Origin: Dipteris shenzhenensis
Lineage: Eukaryota > Polypodiophyta > Polypodiopsida > Gleicheniales
Strand: one strand, 5' to 3'
Length of the DNA: 64,000 bases
Assembly: GCA_047967505.1 (NCBI GenBank)
Contig: CM106541.1
Part shown: one piece after another, positions 11,718-24,057 of the stretch
How the letters are laid out: each line of letters begins with the position of its first letter
Position numbering within the stretch: position 1 is the stretch's first letter
Translations under genes and position numbers: made by a program
The notes under the pieces: model-generated
Told to the model about the DNA's origin: nothing
Databases searched by the model: none
Seen by the model: only the letters and a program-made list of their open reading frames with translations

Positions 11718-12251
11718 TTGGTATTGGCACCAATCTTAAGGGCACCAGATTGGGACTTGATATTTCATGTCCACATAGATGCCTTGAAGTTTGCAATAGG
11801 GTGCATATTGAGGCAACCAGGCGAGTATAATTTGGATTATCTGGTTTGTTTTGCAAGTCACCAACTTAACAAAGTTGAGATGAATTATACAAGCATAGAG
11901 CAAGAAGGCCTAGAGATGGTTTATGATGTAAATAAGATTTGCCACTACTTGTTGGCAAACAAATTTGTATTTTTTGTAGACCACCAGGTACTTTTATATC
12001 TAATGAACAAGCCACACATGACAGGGTACATCATGCGGTGGATGTTAATATTATTGAAATATGATTTCACCATTACTATTTGCAAGGGCAAGACCCACAT
12101 CTTAGCAGATCATATGTCTCGGATTCCTAACAGAGACCCACCAATTAACATTGATGATGATCTTTCAGATGCTCCATTATTCCTCATTGATTTAATACTT
12201 GAATGGACAGAGGCGATTGGTCTTCTTGGCCAACGGGTTTCTGCAACATAA
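11718..12251 (+). pseudogene. Gypsy RT C-terminus and RNase H fragment
   Basis: A 177-codon open frame carries the hallmarks of Ty3/gypsy RNase H: FHVHIDALKFAIGCIL with the catalytic Asp, the E of VEMNYTSIEQEGL, then HYLLANKFVFFVDHQVLLYL with another active-site Asp and a terminal ADHMSRI. The start is not a true initiation site; the frame is simply the surviving open part. It ends in TAA after a short non-conserved tail. Confidence 0.8.
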
Positions 12252-12838
12252 TGCCCTTAAAAAGAAAAAGACATGAAAAGTCATCAAAGATGTAGCACCA
12301 TACAATTGATTGCCGAATAGCTACACCGAATGGGGAAATATGGTATTACACATCAGTGTGTCCGAGAGGATGAGTATCTGTGTTAGAGGAAGCACATTTT
12401 GGGATAGTAGATGTTCATTTTGAAGGTGAAATCATTGCCTGCAAGGTATTATAAGTAGGGCTATGGTGGACCACTCTTTTTGTGGATGAGGCTAAAATTG
12501 TTAAACACTATGACCCTTGTCAAAGAGCAGCTACACCTCAATAGAAGGACTATATGCCCCTCACTGATGTACTTGTTCCTAATCAACCTTTTGAAAAATG
12601 GGATATTGATTTTGTTGGTTCTATAAGTCTAGCAACCAAAGGACACAAATGTGGTATATAATTGTCCGATGGACTACTTTACCAAGTGTGCTGAAGCTAA
12701 GGCAACATAAAATGTCGATGCTAGGGTAGGGAAGATGGAGAACACCAATTAAGCATATATATCAAGGTGGAAGGATATGTTGGAGGTTTGCATAAGTTTA
12801 ATGAAGATGACAATTGTGGGTTTGTTGTTGTGAGATTC

Positions 12839-12860
12839 CCATATATATATATATATATAA
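12839..12860. repeat. (AT)n microsatellite
   Basis: About ten AT units lie between TTCCC and AAACCC. Confidence 0.9.
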
Positions 12861-13083
12861 ACCCTAAAATTAAAACACATCATAAAATCCCCAAAAGTTT
12901 TAACATGAATGCATAGGAAAAAACCATCAAAGGAAATTACACCTCATTTTGAATGTCCATGTTTTGAAATAAGAACTAGGAAATGGCATAAAATTTAATG
13001 CTGCGCTAGTCAAACACATTGTTAACTATCTTCAAAGTTGCAAGAGGAATAAAATTCACACTATAAATGCACTTCTCTACACG

Positions 13084-14170
13084 TTAGCCGATCTTTTCAC
13101 CATTTAAGGTAAAGTTAAAGAACTCTGACATGCCATCCTCTATGACCAATAGGTGTTGTCCCACATCCCTTAGAGTCCACTGCAATGTGATAGTGACATT
13201 CTCGACATCTCCCTGGTCAACCTTAATAGACAAACCTATGCTTGTATTGACTTCATCGTTAGAGTCAAAGGGAAGCCACCGGCCATTTGTTTTCTTCCAG
13301 TGCATGTACTGAAAAGATAAATACAAAAATTTGGCATGATATATGGTACCTAACAACCACATTGTCCCTACATGCATGACATTGAAACATATCACCCTTT
13401 TGTTCACCTAATCTGGTTACCCAATTCATCGCAAGTAAATCTTAAAGAGCATTTCATCTACATGCTTGCACTACCACATAGTTTTTGTTCTATGCATATG
13501 TATATTCTGGACACAAGAAGTAAAAATATGTAGAGGCATAAACCAAGATAAGCTTGACCATTTGGATCCAAATGTGAACTTCATGGCCATGCCCACATGC
13601 TTTGCAATCTTGTCCTTGTATCATTGCAATGTCCTTGAGTCCACCATTTTGCAATCCATGTCTTGAAGTTGTGGTGGTGCAATGATTTGCAGACAGCCAT
13701 AGCTTGATGATGTCCTCATAGTGATGTATGTTGCATTATACCAATACACATTCTTCTTTTGCAAGGAGGCTGACTTCTCCCTAGCATGCATTTGCCTACC
13801 TAAATCCTCATGAATCGTAGTAAACTTGCATGTGAGTGACTCAACTGGTTCCCACTCCTCGAAGTCCGATTGGAAAACATCTACCATGAATAAGAGCTCT
13901 TATAGACCAAACACAAAATTTCCAAATGGACTCATTACACTTATAGGTGAAAAAGGTATGTAGATAGAAAGACTCATAGTGTGATGATATCCTATATTGA
14001 TTGAATGATGGAGGCGGCCACATATCTTTTTCCATGTAGATGTGTTGCACCTTTGCAAGCCATCCTTTCTTCCCAAACTTGAACTTCAAGATGCAGCCCT
14101 TCCACTCATGCAAGATATCACCTCTCTTGCTCTTGGGAAGATTATGTGGACCTTTGGCCAATCCTTTCAT
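13084..14170 (-). other. Unrecognised minus-strand open frames, possibly one broken gene
   Basis: Three minus-strand frames (14170-13841, 13887-13621 and 13407-13084; the last two are in the same frame) lie one after another and look compositionally like real protein, for example SDFEEWEPVESLTCKFTTI and ITLQWTLRDVGQHLLVIEDG. I do not recognise the family. A frame change near 13860 and several stops between 13620 and 13410 would make this a pseudogene. It could be part of a transposon or a captured host exon, or chance. Confidence 0.25.
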
Positions 14171-14457
14171 GAATATCTAGTAATTCAAGCTATAGGTGCA
14201 AGGGATCCACTCATCCAATGCATTTTTGGTGTTATAAAGAAAAAGAGGTCACATCATTGCATTCTCTTATAGCCCTATTCCTCACCATACTTGTAAAGTT
14301 CACAACAAAAAGAATGGGACTCCTACAAAGGGCAGTGTAGCTTGGAGGGAGAGAGCATATCCAATAGAGGTAGAGGGAAGAGAGAGAGTGAGAGGTAGAG
14401 AAGGGAGAGAGCAGATCCAACATAGGTAGAGGAGAGGGAGAGGGTAGAGAGGGAGAG

Positions 14458-14460
<3 letters not shown>

Positions 14461-14511
<51 letters not shown>
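14461..14511. repeat. (AG)n microsatellite with a G run
   Basis: About 21 AG units are followed by a run of about ten G, within a wider GA-rich stretch from about 14340. Open frames through it are simple-sequence artefacts. Confidence 0.95.
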
Positions 14512-14779
14512 TAGGTAGGAAAGAGCAACTGCTACAAAGAGAGAGACAAAGGAGATGCTGAAGAGGATTTCTGCTATAGCATCTCATTTCTCACTTTGGA
14601 TAAGCACAATTGATCTTTCCACGACATGGCCAATAATCACAACCAAGATCTCCGCAAAGCTAGTTTGCATCCACAAACACCCCAAAAGCAAAACACATGC
14701 ATAGCATGGTCGCACTCAAGATAAGTCATCCACTTTAACTATTGTGGCTATCAGTACCACAGTTTTGACCCTGTGCATT

Positions 14780-15730
14780 AGCAAGCTATTTCTTGATTCC
14801 TTTCTGCCTCATCTCGAGGGTGCAGATGTTCTCCTGTAGCACCTCCACTTGCTCACTCACTGCAACAACTCTATCTAATGCTATTTTAGTTGCTCTTGGA
14901 CCTACTAAAATTGTGTAGGAGCTTCTCTGTAGACATCTCTTAAGAGATCCACTCTTTGTTGGGTTTTAGATAGGATGGAGGATTGCTTGTCATAGCCATG
15001 GTAAGCTATTGCAGAGCCCTAGTGCAATGTGATTCCATGGACTTGTAAATTGTCCTTCCAAACTTTCACATTCTCATTGTCTCCTCCACTATGCTTACTC
15101 TCTGCCAGATCTATGTCCTTGCTTGACTTGAAGCTCTCTTGCAGCTCTTGCATCAATGCTCTAGTTTTTGCATTCTCCCTTTTTAGCTCTCTATCATCTT
15201 ATCTTTATCGATGCTCCTTGTGTTCTGCAATTTGTAGAGCTATTGGTAAAGAGTCTCCTTGTTGGCTCTCTGATCTTCAAGAAAATTTTTCATATCTGCT
15301 AGCTCTTGCACCACTTTGTTCCCATCCATTCTAACGTCATCAAGCTACTAATGCAGCAACTTGATGCACTTCTCTGCTTCTTCTCTTCTATGCTTATCCA
15401 TATTGGCCATTTTTTTAGTGGCCTCATCTTGCTCTCGTGCTTGCAAGGCCTTTGATTTTGCCTCCTCCACCTTGGATCCTGCACCCTCCTTAAGCATTCT
15501 CTTGCATTGCGCTATTTTTGCTACATCTGTGGCTCTCATATGTAGAAAATTTGTCTTCCTATCATATTGCTCAAAGGTTGATTTGAGGGAAGTCCCCATC
15601 CGGTGCATAACAACTCCGATTGACTGAGATGATAATTTGGATTTGTCATCCTTGCAATTCTTCAAGCTAGTCATCATGCTCTTGGAGATCGCTTTTGGCT
15701 TACTGAGCTTTGGAACATAGAGTACATCTT
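14780..15730 (-). pseudogene. Coiled-coil region fused to the copia-like protease
   Basis: From about 15720 to 15348 the frame is open and strongly helical, rich in Lys, Glu, Ala and Met with heptad spacing (for example KSTFEQYDRKTNFLHMRA, EQDEATKKMANMDKHRREEA). It continues leftward with stops and frame changes (LDDVRMDGNKVVQELADMK) to about 14780. No family is recognised. The frame runs straight on from the protease strand VLYVPKL, so the fusion is in frame. It could be a captured host segment or an unusual Gag/accessory region. Confidence 0.45.
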
Positions 15731-15996
15731 TTACCAATCCTTTTATACCATTGAAATTGTTCATAGGGACAATGCCTTTCCCTTGAATTAGATTCAATGT
15801 GTTATCTACAGTATATAATGTACATAACATTCTTCGGTCCTTCTAATGGTTTCATCTCTGTGAACCATTCCTGATGCTTTGTCATATGAGATGATGCACC
15901 ATTATCTATGTACCAGGGACCTTCATCTACTTGATCAGCTTGATATCTGCATTCCTCTTGTGAATTGCAATCAATGTCAAGATACACTATTACCAT
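15730..15996 (-). pseudogene. Copia-like aspartic protease fragment
   Basis: WYIDNGASSHMT (Asn in place of the usual Ser of D-S/T-G) is followed by KHQEWFTEMKPLEGPKN and, after a frame change, by LNLIQGKGIVPMNNFNGIKG and DVLYVPKL. These are the two halves of a copia protease. A second, damaged copy of the stretch just before the active site lies immediately upstream because of the tandem duplication at 15873-16126. Confidence 0.65.
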
Positions 15997-16126
15997 TCTT
16001 GATGCTTTGTCATATGAGATGATGCACCACTCTCTATGTACCAGGGATTGAGTAGGGATCTTGATCTACTTGATCAACTTGATAGCTGCATTCCTCTTTT
16101 GAATTGCAATTAATGTCAAGATACAT
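15873..16126. repeat. Tandem duplication around the protease active site
   Basis: GATGCTTTGTCATATGAGAT at 15873 recurs at 16001 (spacing 128 bases). The first copy is about 116 bases and the second about 126, with an extra ATTGAGTAGGGATCTTG. The rest matches closely, including CATTCCTCTTGTGAATTGCA versus CATTCCTCTTTTGAATTGCA. Confidence 0.85.
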
Positions 16127-17200
16127 TGTTTTAGTCTTTTGCATATCCTCACTTTGCAAGATACATATTCTGAGGTTCATTGGCATAATGACTATGACTT
16201 GAATGTCCACCGTGATGATTTCCTCTTCCATGGAAATTCTATTGATCACTACTAGATTGACCTCCTTGGTCACACTACTTCTTGTGGAAATATCTTTCAT
16301 AGTTTCCAAACTTATGATAGTAGTTGCATTAAATGTTTGACACATTGGTGTATGCATTCTCTCTTCCTTGAAATCTCCCTCTGTTGGAATGATTTCCTCT
16401 TGGACTCTGATGCTGATGCTATTGTGGATGCAGATGCTAGTTTTGAGGCTAATAATCACCTCTTTGAGATGTTCTACCTTTGCCTCTGCCTTTACTCTAT
16501 TTGAAGCTATGAATGCTTGATCATCAGAATGACCTTTGTGTGCTTGAATAGCCTGAGGCCTAAGTTCTTCACCAAGTAACACTAACTGTAATTCTTCCAA
16601 TGTTGGAATAATAGTCCATTCAGGATGACTTGAACCATCCTTTGATTAAGTGAGCATGACCAGTTTCATTGCTGTTGTGGAAAATATGGTTGATTTGTTT
16701 TCTCAATGCAAGAATCTGGGATGTGGTCTTGGACTCATAAAGAGCTACAAACATATCCCATGCTTCTTTGGATGTCTTCACTGTGTTGAGCTATCCAAGC
16801 ATGAATTCTATTTGATCTAATGATAGGCATATTTGTCTTTAATGTCCCATTCTTCCTATGCTTGAGAAATGTTAGGATCTACTACAGGTGTGGATACCAT
16901 TAATGTAGGTGTAGACCCTGCTACTTGTGTTGCGACAATGGTGGGAGGTGTTGTTGACCCGTTAGATGGTCTAGGTGTAGACCCATCTACATACTCCCAT
17001 TTGTCTTAAAGTACGATAATGGTCTCCATTTGGTATTTCCATGTGCCATAATTGGAGTTAAGTGCAAGGTAGCCTCCATCGACATAAGGGAACGTCATCT
17101 CCAATAGCACAAGCAGCTTCCACATATCAATGCTGGCCTCCACTCCACGATGCTCAAACTTCAAAACCCTACAATGATTCACGCCGTGGTTCAAGCGACC
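16034..17200 (-). pseudogene. gag: Copia-like gag remnant
   Basis: The N-terminal part near 17190-17000 reads YVDGGYLALNSNYGTWKYQM, the conserved start of UBN2-type Gag. The middle has several stops. The part after 16600 is an open frame of 188 codons (MEELQLVLLGEELRPQ ... SNRVKAEAKVEHLK) similar to the region before the zinc knuckle of copia Gag. No clear CX2CX4HX4C knuckle is visible. Confidence 0.6.
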
Positions 17201-17210
17201 AAACAGAGCC

Positions 17211-19886
17211 CTTTAGTACAAAATGTCACAATAAAAATGTGAGGGACAAATTATACATAAGAAGTATTGTCGATGTCAAAACTATGAATTAGTAGCATTT
17301 ACATCGACGGCTTCATCTTGAGCCAAGTCTTGTGCACCAAATATGTCTATCTCAAGGTTTACATATAATTGATCACCTACATCATCATCCCCTATTGTAT
17401 GTCTACCTAACACTGGATCCTCTAGCTCATCAGCCTCTAGTTCTTCCTCTTTTCCCCAAAGTCGTGATCTCCACCTTCCTCCATTACAGTGTCATTATTG
17501 TCACCTTCTTCGTGGCCCATATCTCATCTTCATTCTCTTCCCTAGATCCATTGGCATCATTATTTGGATCTTCTGTCATTATCTTCTCTACGCCTATGTC
17601 CAAGCTCAACCCACAAGTAGCCAACGCCTCAGTTAGAACGTCAAAGGTAGCTATAATGCCACACCACAACATCTTGGCGACTCGCAAGCTAGCTACATGA
17701 GGCAAAATGGCCCCCATGGCTCAGCTTTAAGGATGCGTAGCAATGCAAGGATCTCACAACGCCAAGCATGACCTCTAAAGAGTGCCCACATAGCTTTGAC
17801 ACAATTATACAGCAACTTCTAGTAATTACATGGTAATGCCTGAGGTATCCTCAATGAACGAGGGCAATAGTCCCAACTCGGCTAACGGTGCCCCAATGAC
17901 CTACAAGTAATGCCTTTCTCTATGCTCCACAGCCGACCTCCATAAATGACCAAGCATGTCAGGCATCTACTACAAGCTCTACAAAACACTAGAACTAGAC
18001 AACTCCAACAACAGGACAGCTACGATGATGCCCCAATGAAATTTTCTAAGTTGATGGAACATGATGGAATCTTAAATGATTTGATGAAGCATAGTTGTGG
18101 GCTGCCTTGTCACGATGGTGGCATGTCATTTGAATGTGTTGTGGTGTTGGTCACCTAGGTCGATCAGGCCTCAGCTCACCACCTCTCACTGACCATTTGT
18201 TAACATGGAAAAGCCACACAAACTTTTGTCGGGGCAACCACGTACCATATAAGCACCTCTTGTTTGGAATGCCACTTATCTACTTTGATGATTGCTCACT
18301 AATAGCTATGCCTATGTATAGTTGGATTGAGACAGGGCTAAGAACATCTTGGACTGCAAGTCCATGTTCCACGTTTAGCTTGGTATTCCATTGCTCAGGA
18401 TTTAATCCCAAACCTACTCCATCCAGTTCTGAGCATTATTCCTGTCAAACGAGCTCTATATCAATGAGATTGTGCTATTGCTCTACTACCAGAACTTACA
18501 AAGTTGATGTTGATAAGGCCGGCTCTTCCCTATTGCATTTTCATGTGCCATGCTGAGATCCATGATGGGATATCATGGAGGCTCTCTTGGATTATTGTCT
18601 AACGATTGAATGAGACAATATGAGAACCCGTGGATTCTACTATGTGATTACACTGCATTTGGACCTCCAGTTGTTAGCAGGATTGAAAAGCTTTTGAATA
18701 GCATGTAGACTTTTACGTGAACTTGTACTATAGCCCTCACGACCTCCACTGATATCTTATTGTCGAAGGTTACTCTCTGTCATATAAAAACCAGTAGACT
18801 TGCAAACCGTTCTGACTCTCTAGAAACACCCTTTCACCAGACAAGCTGGCCTCTGGCAACAAGCAAACGATCCTTCAGCATCGACTAACTTAGCAGCTAG
18901 GAATATTATTAGCTCAAGATGTCTACTGCCAACAAATGGAGGTGCACGGTTTGCCATTCGCTAGAAGGTGTGTAGTTTGAGAGAATATCCGAGGTCTGGT
19001 TGCCAAAGTGTGTGACAATGTCCCACACTGTTTTGCATAGAGCTAGGCTCCAGAGACCACTAGGAAGGCAATATTCACTTCAGCATCGAGGCTTCTTCTT
19101 TGCATGTAGAAAGTCATCACGTTAAGGCATCAAGATAGTCTAATTTATCTTCTAATTCCTTGATTGAGGAGTTTAGTCTGTTGAGAAAACTAAGCAAAAA
19201 GCTTAGTCGACTTACATAGGTGAACATCATTTTCACACAATGATGAATGTGGTCATAGGAGAACCTTCCCAAGGTTAAAAAACTAGAAATTGGCAATGCA
19301 CTACAGGTAGTCCATATGATACCACGGGTAGATGAAAACTTTTCGATCAATAGAAGTACCACTACTGCTATCGAAAGCCATACGTACTAATAGTTAACTT
19401 GTTGGGAAATTGGACCACCATTACTAATAATGTTCTTGACAATAATGGGTCTAGTACCACCAATAATGGTAATATTGCCATCAGTAATAAACCTATTATT
19501 GGCATTAATGGTACTATTATTGATGGTAGAAATCTATTGGGGAATTTTTTATGCCTTGGATTTGAAAGGTAATTTCTTATCTTAAGCCTTGCCCTAGGAC
19601 CTAGCTAGAGAGTGGTTCTTCATCCCTGCACTCCAAGGTAGGGGATACATGGGACGTGTTAGGAGTAGGTGCTTGGACCTCAAAGAGAGGTACTTTTTGG
19701 CACTTTTTAAATTTTCATGCCTTGATTGGCATGCAAATGTCATTGGTTGTTTAATAACATGACTACCTTCTTGAATTTATACAAATGGATGCAAGAAAAA
19801 TGATTCTAAAAGATTCCCTCTACCAATAATTGCAAGTAAACTATACAAGATAGGCAAAGATCAAATCCTAAGATGTATTATGCTAC
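17211..19886. other. No gene recognised
   Basis: The open frames here (the longest is 140 codons at 18134-18556, plus) show no domain, no conserved motif and no neighbouring support. A stretch rich in ATTAATGG/TAATAATGG motifs lies at 19400-19540. Confidence 0.5.
19400..19540. repeat. Stretch of TAATAATGG-like motifs
   Basis: ACCATTACTAATAATG, ACAATAATGGGTCTAGTACC, CCAATAATGGTAATATTGCC and TTATTGGCATTAATGGTAC follow one another. Both orientations of the same short word occur, so the stretch can form small hairpins. It is likely a degenerate minisatellite. Confidence 0.5.
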
Positions 19887-21310
19887 ATGAGATCAAATCC
19901 TAAGATGCATCGTGCTATCATAGGATGTCATCACATCAAGAAAAGCCCTCTTGGCACTAGATATTGGTGGCCAACACTTTGGAAGAATACCTATGACTAT
20001 GTAAAGAGGTATGATGTATTCAGTGTAGAGAAACTAAGGCATTATTTACTCGACAATCCTTTTGTATTCTATGTGGATCATCAAGCATTGCTTTATCTTA
20101 TCAACAAGACTATTATTCAAGGACGTCTTGTATGTTGGATGATTCTTCTTCAGATTTCAACTTTAAGATCATTCATAGACCCGGGAAAACCATGTAGGAG
20201 TTGATTGTTTATCCATATTACCTGCACTCGTCGAGGATACACAAGGGGTCATTACTGAATTGCCAGATGTTGAACTCTTTGCAGTGACTATTGCGAGCCT
20301 GAGTATGCTGAGTTGATGGATTATTTGTCTAAGGGCACATTTCCTGATACAATGTCTCGGAATAAGTGCAGACAACTTGAAGGCTTGGAAATACACTTTG
20401 ATCCGTGGACATCTCTATCATTCGTGTACAGATAGATTTCTTCGCAGATGGGTTATGCCACACAAGCGAGCAGTTGTGTTGCAAGAAGCTCACTCGGATC
20501 CATCATAAGGACATTTCCAAGGGGAGTTAATTGCCAAAAAAGTCTTATAGGTAGGGTTATGTTGGGAAACCTTGTTCAAAGATGCTCAAACTAAGTGTAT
20601 GCATTGTGACATCAGTGAATGCACTGGACGGTTATTGGCCAATCAATCTATGACATTACAACCTACTCGTCCATGGGAAGCCTTTCAGAGATGGGGCTTA
20701 GATTTTGTTGGTCCTTTCAAGCCTACCAGGTTTCATAGAATAAATACATCATTGTTGCCACCACTGACTATGCTACTAAGTGGGCAAAAGCTAAGGAACC
20801 CTGAGATAACTCGGCTCAGAACACTGCTAAGTTCATTTTTAAAAATACCATCTGCAAATAGGATGCCCTTTGCAGCTTGTCAGTGAATCATGCTACACAT
20901 TTCCTTAATGATGTGGTATAGTTGCTTAAGACTGAATTCAAAATTATCCATACAATTTCCACCACACTTACTATCCTCATGGCAATGGGGAAGCCGAGTC
21001 AACAAATAAAACAGTTAAGCTCATCCTCACAAAGACAGTGCAATCGGCTAAGGGTGAATGGGATACTAAACTTCAACCCACTCCGTGGGCACATCGAACT
21101 ACTTATAAGGCCACTACAAATCTTACACCTTTTTATATGGCCTTCGGTTTGGAAGCAATTGTTCCCTTAGAATTTATTGTTTTGAGTCTTTGTATTGCTA
21201 CCGAGCATCACTTGGATAGGATGGAATTGTCTCTACCGGTTAGCTGAAGTCTTTCCCAATGGGACAATTCAACTTGAAGATTTGCAAGGGAATGTATTCT
21301 CTGAGTTGTA
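19887..21310 (+). mobile_element. Ty3/gypsy pol remnant 2, rearranged
   Basis: A first piece (19900-20020) is the integrase zinc-binding region (LGTRYWWPTLWKNTYDYVKR). It is followed, out of normal order, by RNase H (KLRHYLLDNPFVFYVDHQALLYL, 20035-20190), a second zinc-binding region (about 20440-20640), then the integrase core (TRPWEAFQRWGLDFVGPFKP, and TTYKATTNLTPFYMAFGLEA at about 21090-21160) and a C-terminal VFPNGTIQLEDLQGNVF. Frames change repeatedly. Two zinc-binding regions around one RNase H mean that remnants of two elements were joined or part was duplicated. Confidence 0.75.
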
Positions 21311-23705
21311 TAATGGGAGTAAGACAAAAATGGAGAGCGTCAATGGACTAGAATCACAGTGTCCAGATGTGCAAATGGAACTTCAATGGAGACTGGCAAA
21401 ATGTGAGCTATGCACCAAATCTCCAAATCAATAAGGGGCACTAGCCCAAAATACAATGCAGCAACTACTAGAGTACAGATAGGTCATTAGATGGGCTTCG
21501 CTCTGATATAAGTTTCAAAAGAAACAAAAAAGCGTCGGAAAGATATGGGCAGTTTACTGGACGGGGGTAAAAACTGTATGAAAAAGAAACAGTCACACAC
21601 AAAGAGTCATAGAATTTTGATCTAAAATCTAATACAATATCTAAAGACATACGATGATGCTCCTTGAAAATAGCTTCACATTGATATAAGTTTTGTCCAA
21701 ATCGGACCATCGAGCAAAAAGTTATGAGCAAAATACTGACAGGGGGTCAAACTATCATGAAAAACACCTACTCCTTCTACTGGTGCCGACTTGGGAGAAT
21801 ACTACCTCCATGCTTAGACTTCATCAACGATCCAAGTCCCATAGAGTCACCTAGGAGGGAAGGAAGAGATCCCTTTGTGACTTGACAACACTTTTGAGCA
21901 CTTTGGAAGAGAAAACAATGGGAAAAGGGAAGAGACACTCAAGAGAGAGAACCTGAAGTGACCTTCATTACCAATAGAGTGAGACTCCACTCCAATGGAA
22001 CTCAGAATACTACAAACACAAGGGAGAAGAAGAGGTTTCATACGTACAAGAGGGAGTGGAAGCTCCAAGACTACTCATAGAGAGAGAATAAACTAGAGAG
22101 AGATGGACTCAAGAGTCTACATGAAAGAATATCTACAAGAGAGAGAGAAGGCTCATGGAAGAGACTTGAGGAGACTAGAGCTATAGAAACATGAGGCCTA
22201 ATGGTGGAAGAGATGATGAACAAGGGAGAGGAGGGCTCCTTTTATAGAGATTTTGTCACCCTCCTTCACCCATTTACAATTGCTGCCTATAGATTCCTTT
22301 CCCCATTAATCACATAAGCCCATATGTCACCATCCATGTCCTTTTTGGCTACTCTTGCCATGTGTCCCATCAAAAGATGCTCAAGACTTTTAAAATATTG
22401 AGAAAGTCAAGAGTCTCCCCACATGGAGCCCATAGAGACCCTCTCTTTTCCATATGTTCAGATCCTCTTTATTCCACATAGGAATTCTAGAAGGATTCCT
22501 CTTGACTCCACACTCCTCCACATGCCTTCCACACGCTTGGCATGTGGCCTCTCTTATATTATTGGAACACATGGACATGAGCCCACCTCTTTATATGACT
22601 CACTCTTCCTATTTTCTAAAAACCCCATAATATCCCATACACAAATAACTCTCACCCCATACCAAGGTATTTATCATTCATACACATGGTATGTACAATG
22701 ATCCATTCCACTCATCCTTTCAATCCCATACAATATGTTAGAAAATAGAATTAAGTGAGAGCCGCTAGGCTATCACTTGATACTCAAACTCTTATCAAAC
22801 ATAGAAGAAAACAATACCAATGCCAAATAAAATATATCCATTTTTGGCATCACAGTATCTCTTGAATTAACTTCTAGAGCTAGAAACAATGGTTTTTCTA
22901 AGTTTATTAAACAAGGTTTACTTGTGTGTATTCAGTTTCAACATTTCAAAACATGTAAGTTCTCAATTGTCAAAACTGAAATGCATGTAATGTGCTCTCT
23001 AAAATAATGTTAAAGTAGAATATCAAATAGTTTTTGGCATTATGGCCATTAATAAATACATTAAATATCAGGCTTTGTAAATACATTAAAACTCAATCTT
23101 TGTAAGTACTATGATCAGTCCTATATATATTTTTGTTTAACTCATCTATTAAGCTTTGCAACATTAGCTTGATCAGCTAGCAATTGCACCCTTAACATTG
23201 CTATGTATGGCCTCTATCCCCGAAAATATCCACACAAATTTGTCTTTTATTAAGCATGGTTTTGGAATGTTATGTCATTCATGATGACCTAATAGAGGAA
23301 ACATTTTTCTTTCCCATATTAGCCAAATAGTTACATTCTACACAACTCTATCTTGCATTGAACATGTTTTTCAATTGTCGTGCAATCTATCAATTGACAC
23401 ATAGATTGCACTATAGAGATAGGGTATAGGGTACCCTAGCCCCAACCCTTAGGGGTGAACATCTATATATTTTAGTTTCTTTAAGTATAACTTAGTGTGT
23501 AGTTAGTCATTTGGTATGCACTTCATTCTCTCTTCGCCCAATCCTGAAATATTATATCAGAGGGACTCATGCTCTATTTTGTGTATAGAGAGTGAAAGCC
23601 CTTGCTCTTATAAGGCACACACCCATCAAGAACAAGCCCTCCCCTTGAGGCATCTACATTCTTTGTTTGAGCTCACCTTGTAGAGCTCTTCCTTCTCACT
23701 TTGCA

Positions 23706-23880
23706 AGACACCAAGAAGTAGGCAGATAAAATGATGCAAAATAACCTACCTAGACCTATAGCAACACTATAAGCAACATTGAACATATAGATACAAGACA
23801 ACAAGAAGCAGTTAAAAGAAAATGATGAAAAATAGCCTACCTAGACCTATAGAAATCTCTCTCAAGTGGACAAAAATTTT
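23706..23880 (+). repeat. Direct repeat, period 90 bp
   Basis: AGACACCAAGAAGTAGG at 23706 recurs as AGACAACAAGAAGCAG at 23796. The shared block continues with AAATGATG(C/A)AAAATA and CCTACCTAGACCTATAG(C/A)AA. Confidence 0.75.
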
Positions 23881-23976
23881 ATCACTCAATAGAAGTGAAT
23901 GGAATGTGCTCAACCAACCTCTCAACCTCTCACACTCTCTAACACATATTGTGATGCCTTAGTGGAAGGCAAGGGA

Positions 23977-23988
23977 GCTTTGATACCA
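23977..23988 (-). promoter_or_regulatory. Primer-binding-site-like sequence, minus strand
   Basis: The plus strand reads GCTTTGATACCA, so the minus strand reads TGGTATCAAAGC, one base off the copia tRNA-iMet site. The plus strand continues with TGAACAAATACGG, which could be the edge of a minus-strand 5' LTR. No matching LTR was found to the left, so this would be a truncated element. Confidence 0.45.
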
Positions 23989-24057
23989 TGAACAAATACG
24001 GAGAGAGAAGAGGAGAAGAGAGGACACAACTAGAGAGCACACCACAAATGACTAATT

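Larger units (their letters stand above)
10860..12720 (+). mobile_element. Ty3/gypsy pol remnant 1
   Basis: Three collinear pieces of a gypsy polyprotein can be read with many stops. Near 11400-11500, KPVYITYDLMLEYEGELLSL resembles the linker just before gypsy RT. At 11718-12251 is the end of RT and RNase H. At about 12380-12680 are integrase pieces, including a segment like HYDPCQRAATP and QPFEKWDIDFVGSI. Most of the RT body, including the YxDD motif, is missing between about 11530 and 11700, so a deletion has removed it. No LTRs were found. Confidence 0.75.
14780..17210 (-). mobile_element. Decayed copia-like element, minus strand
   Basis: Reading leftward from about 17200: a Gag N-terminus (YLALNSNYGTWKYQMETIIV), UBN2-like pieces with stops, a Gag C-terminal part, then a protease (WYIDNGASSHMT) and its downstream strand (NGIKGLVKDVLYVPKL). 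Instead of integrase, the sequence then turns into a long charged coiled coil that fades out near 14780. Integrase, RT and RNase H are absent, and no LTRs were found. It may be a deleted copia copy or a non-autonomous derivative that acquired a foreign segment. Confidence 0.65.

Noticed and set aside
14232-14587. Ser/Leu-rich and Pro-rich minus-strand frames
   Set aside because: They are translations of the (AG)n microsatellite.
18134-18556. 140-codon plus-strand frame
   Set aside because: No motif, no conserved composition and no neighbouring element; likely chance.
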